Assembly: GCA_963642885.1 (NCBI GenBank)
Contig: CAVIJI010000025.1
Span: 1 to 30,741 of the forward strand
Length of the DNA stretch: 30,741 nt
Reading direction: 5' to 3'
Origin: UMGS1696 sp963642885
GTDB lineage: Bacteria > Bacillota > Clostridia > Oscillospirales > CAG-272
The position numbers were made by a program, and so were the translations under genes. This document shows, piece after piece, positions 30,559 through 30,741 of the stretch (position 1 is its first letter; each line of letters starts with the position of its first letter). A model generated the notes under the pieces. The model did no database searches and was not told where the DNA came from. It saw only the letters and a program-made list of their open reading frames with translations.

Positions 30559-30741
30559 TTACGGTTTAACCCATTTGGTCTCGGTCTCGGTCTCCGTTTC
30601 CGTCTCAGTCTCCGTTTCTGTCTCCGTTTCGGGCTCTGTCTCGACTTCTACCTCGATTTCCGTATCGGTATCTGTTTCAGTTTCCGTATCTGTTTCAGTC
30701 TCGGGTGCCTGTGTTTCCGGAGGTACCGTTTCGGTCTCGGG
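30559..30741 (-). CDS. rnfG: RnfG C-terminus (partial), Thr-Glu repeat tail
   Basis: Only the last 60 codons are inside the window; the gene continues beyond base 30741. The frame is open with a TAA at 30559-30561. Position directly upstream of rnfE (gap 20 nt) and clostridial gene order (C-D-G-E-A-B) identify it as rnfG. No RnfG domain residue is visible. What is seen is a low-complexity tail of alternating Glu and Thr with a few Pro, Asp and Val, ending T-K-W-V-K-P. RnfG carries covalent FMN on the outer side of the membrane, so the tail should be outside too. Identity rests on context. Confidence 0.65.
   Translation of the reverse strand, partial: PETETVPPETQAPETETDTETETDTDTEIEVEVETEPETETETETETETETETETKWVKP

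Noticed and set aside
30559..30741. GAG/ACC-type repeat as a tandem DNA repeat or CRISPR-like array
   Set aside because: There are no spacers or fixed unit length. It is an open reading frame coding alternating Thr and Glu.

Overview
The window looks like the chromosome of an anaerobic Clostridia-class Bacillota. The evidence is an Rnf complex with a clostridial-type order (G-E-A-B visible), a ribosomal protein L27 with a cleavable N-terminus next to its protease Prp, HPr kinase, an ECF folate transporter behind a tetrahydrofolate riboswitch, a preQ1-I riboswitch, many lipoproteins, and clear TTGACA/TATAAT promoters. I see no phage, insertion sequence, plasmid or CRISPR signature. Nearly everything is single-copy housekeeping or carbohydrate-related DNA, and genus cannot be fixed by eye.

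Layout. 1-1.8 kb: a stand-alone solute-binding-type lipoprotein between terminators. 1.9-3.0 kb (-): rplU-prp-rpmA with a structured leader. 3.1-5.1 kb (-): lgt-folD, overlapping. 5.1-5.2 kb (-): a one-gene tRNA-Lys unit. 5.3-6.3 kb (+): a lactonase-type beta-propeller. 6.4-7.6 kb (-): efp followed by an Asp/Cys-rich zinc-ribbon protein. 7.6-10.3 kb (-): a P-type Ca2+ ATPase. 10.4-12.3 kb (-): an ABC ATPase without a permease, followed by an MFS transporter. 12.5-13.4 kb (+): a YitT-family membrane protein. 13.5-14.8 kb (-): an M29 aminopeptidase. 15.0-16.7 kb (+): an ACT protein plus a DUF711/PFL-like protein. 16.7-17.3 kb (+): preQ1-I riboswitch and queT. 17.4-20.3 kb (-): THF riboswitch, folT, folC and a small lipoprotein. 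20.4-21.3 kb (-): hprK. 21.5-24.3 kb (+): a PpiC-type foldase lipoprotein, a membrane-anchored barrel-like protein and a small phosphoesterase. 24.4-28.2 kb (-): three separately promoted sugar-type genes (oxidoreductase, solute-binding lipoprotein, TIM-barrel isomerase). 28.4-30.7 kb (-): rnfG (3' end only), rnfE, rnfA, rnfB.

How the parts fit. Folate is the best represented pathway: folD uses the cofactor, folT imports folate, folC polyglutamylates it, and a THF aptamer gates folT-folC. A second vitamin-like precursor (preQ1/queuosine) is controlled the same way at queT. Lipoprotein biology recurs, with lgt plus at least four lipoprotein precursors. Rnf supplies ferredoxin:NAD coupling, and HprK with the sugar genes points to carbohydrate use.

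Most interesting in my reading: the efp leader, where a strong Shine-Dalgarno lies 33 nt from the start codon and a perfect 8-bp hairpin would bring the spacing to 9 nt; the THF leader, whose anti-Shine-Dalgarno lies about 100 nt downstream of the aptamer; the Asp/Cys-rich cluster in the protein encoded with EF-P; the Thr-Glu tail on RnfG; a C3-A70 mismatch in an otherwise well-built tRNA-Lys gene; and an ABC ATPase paired with an MFS carrier. I do not see a clearly new multi-gene system.
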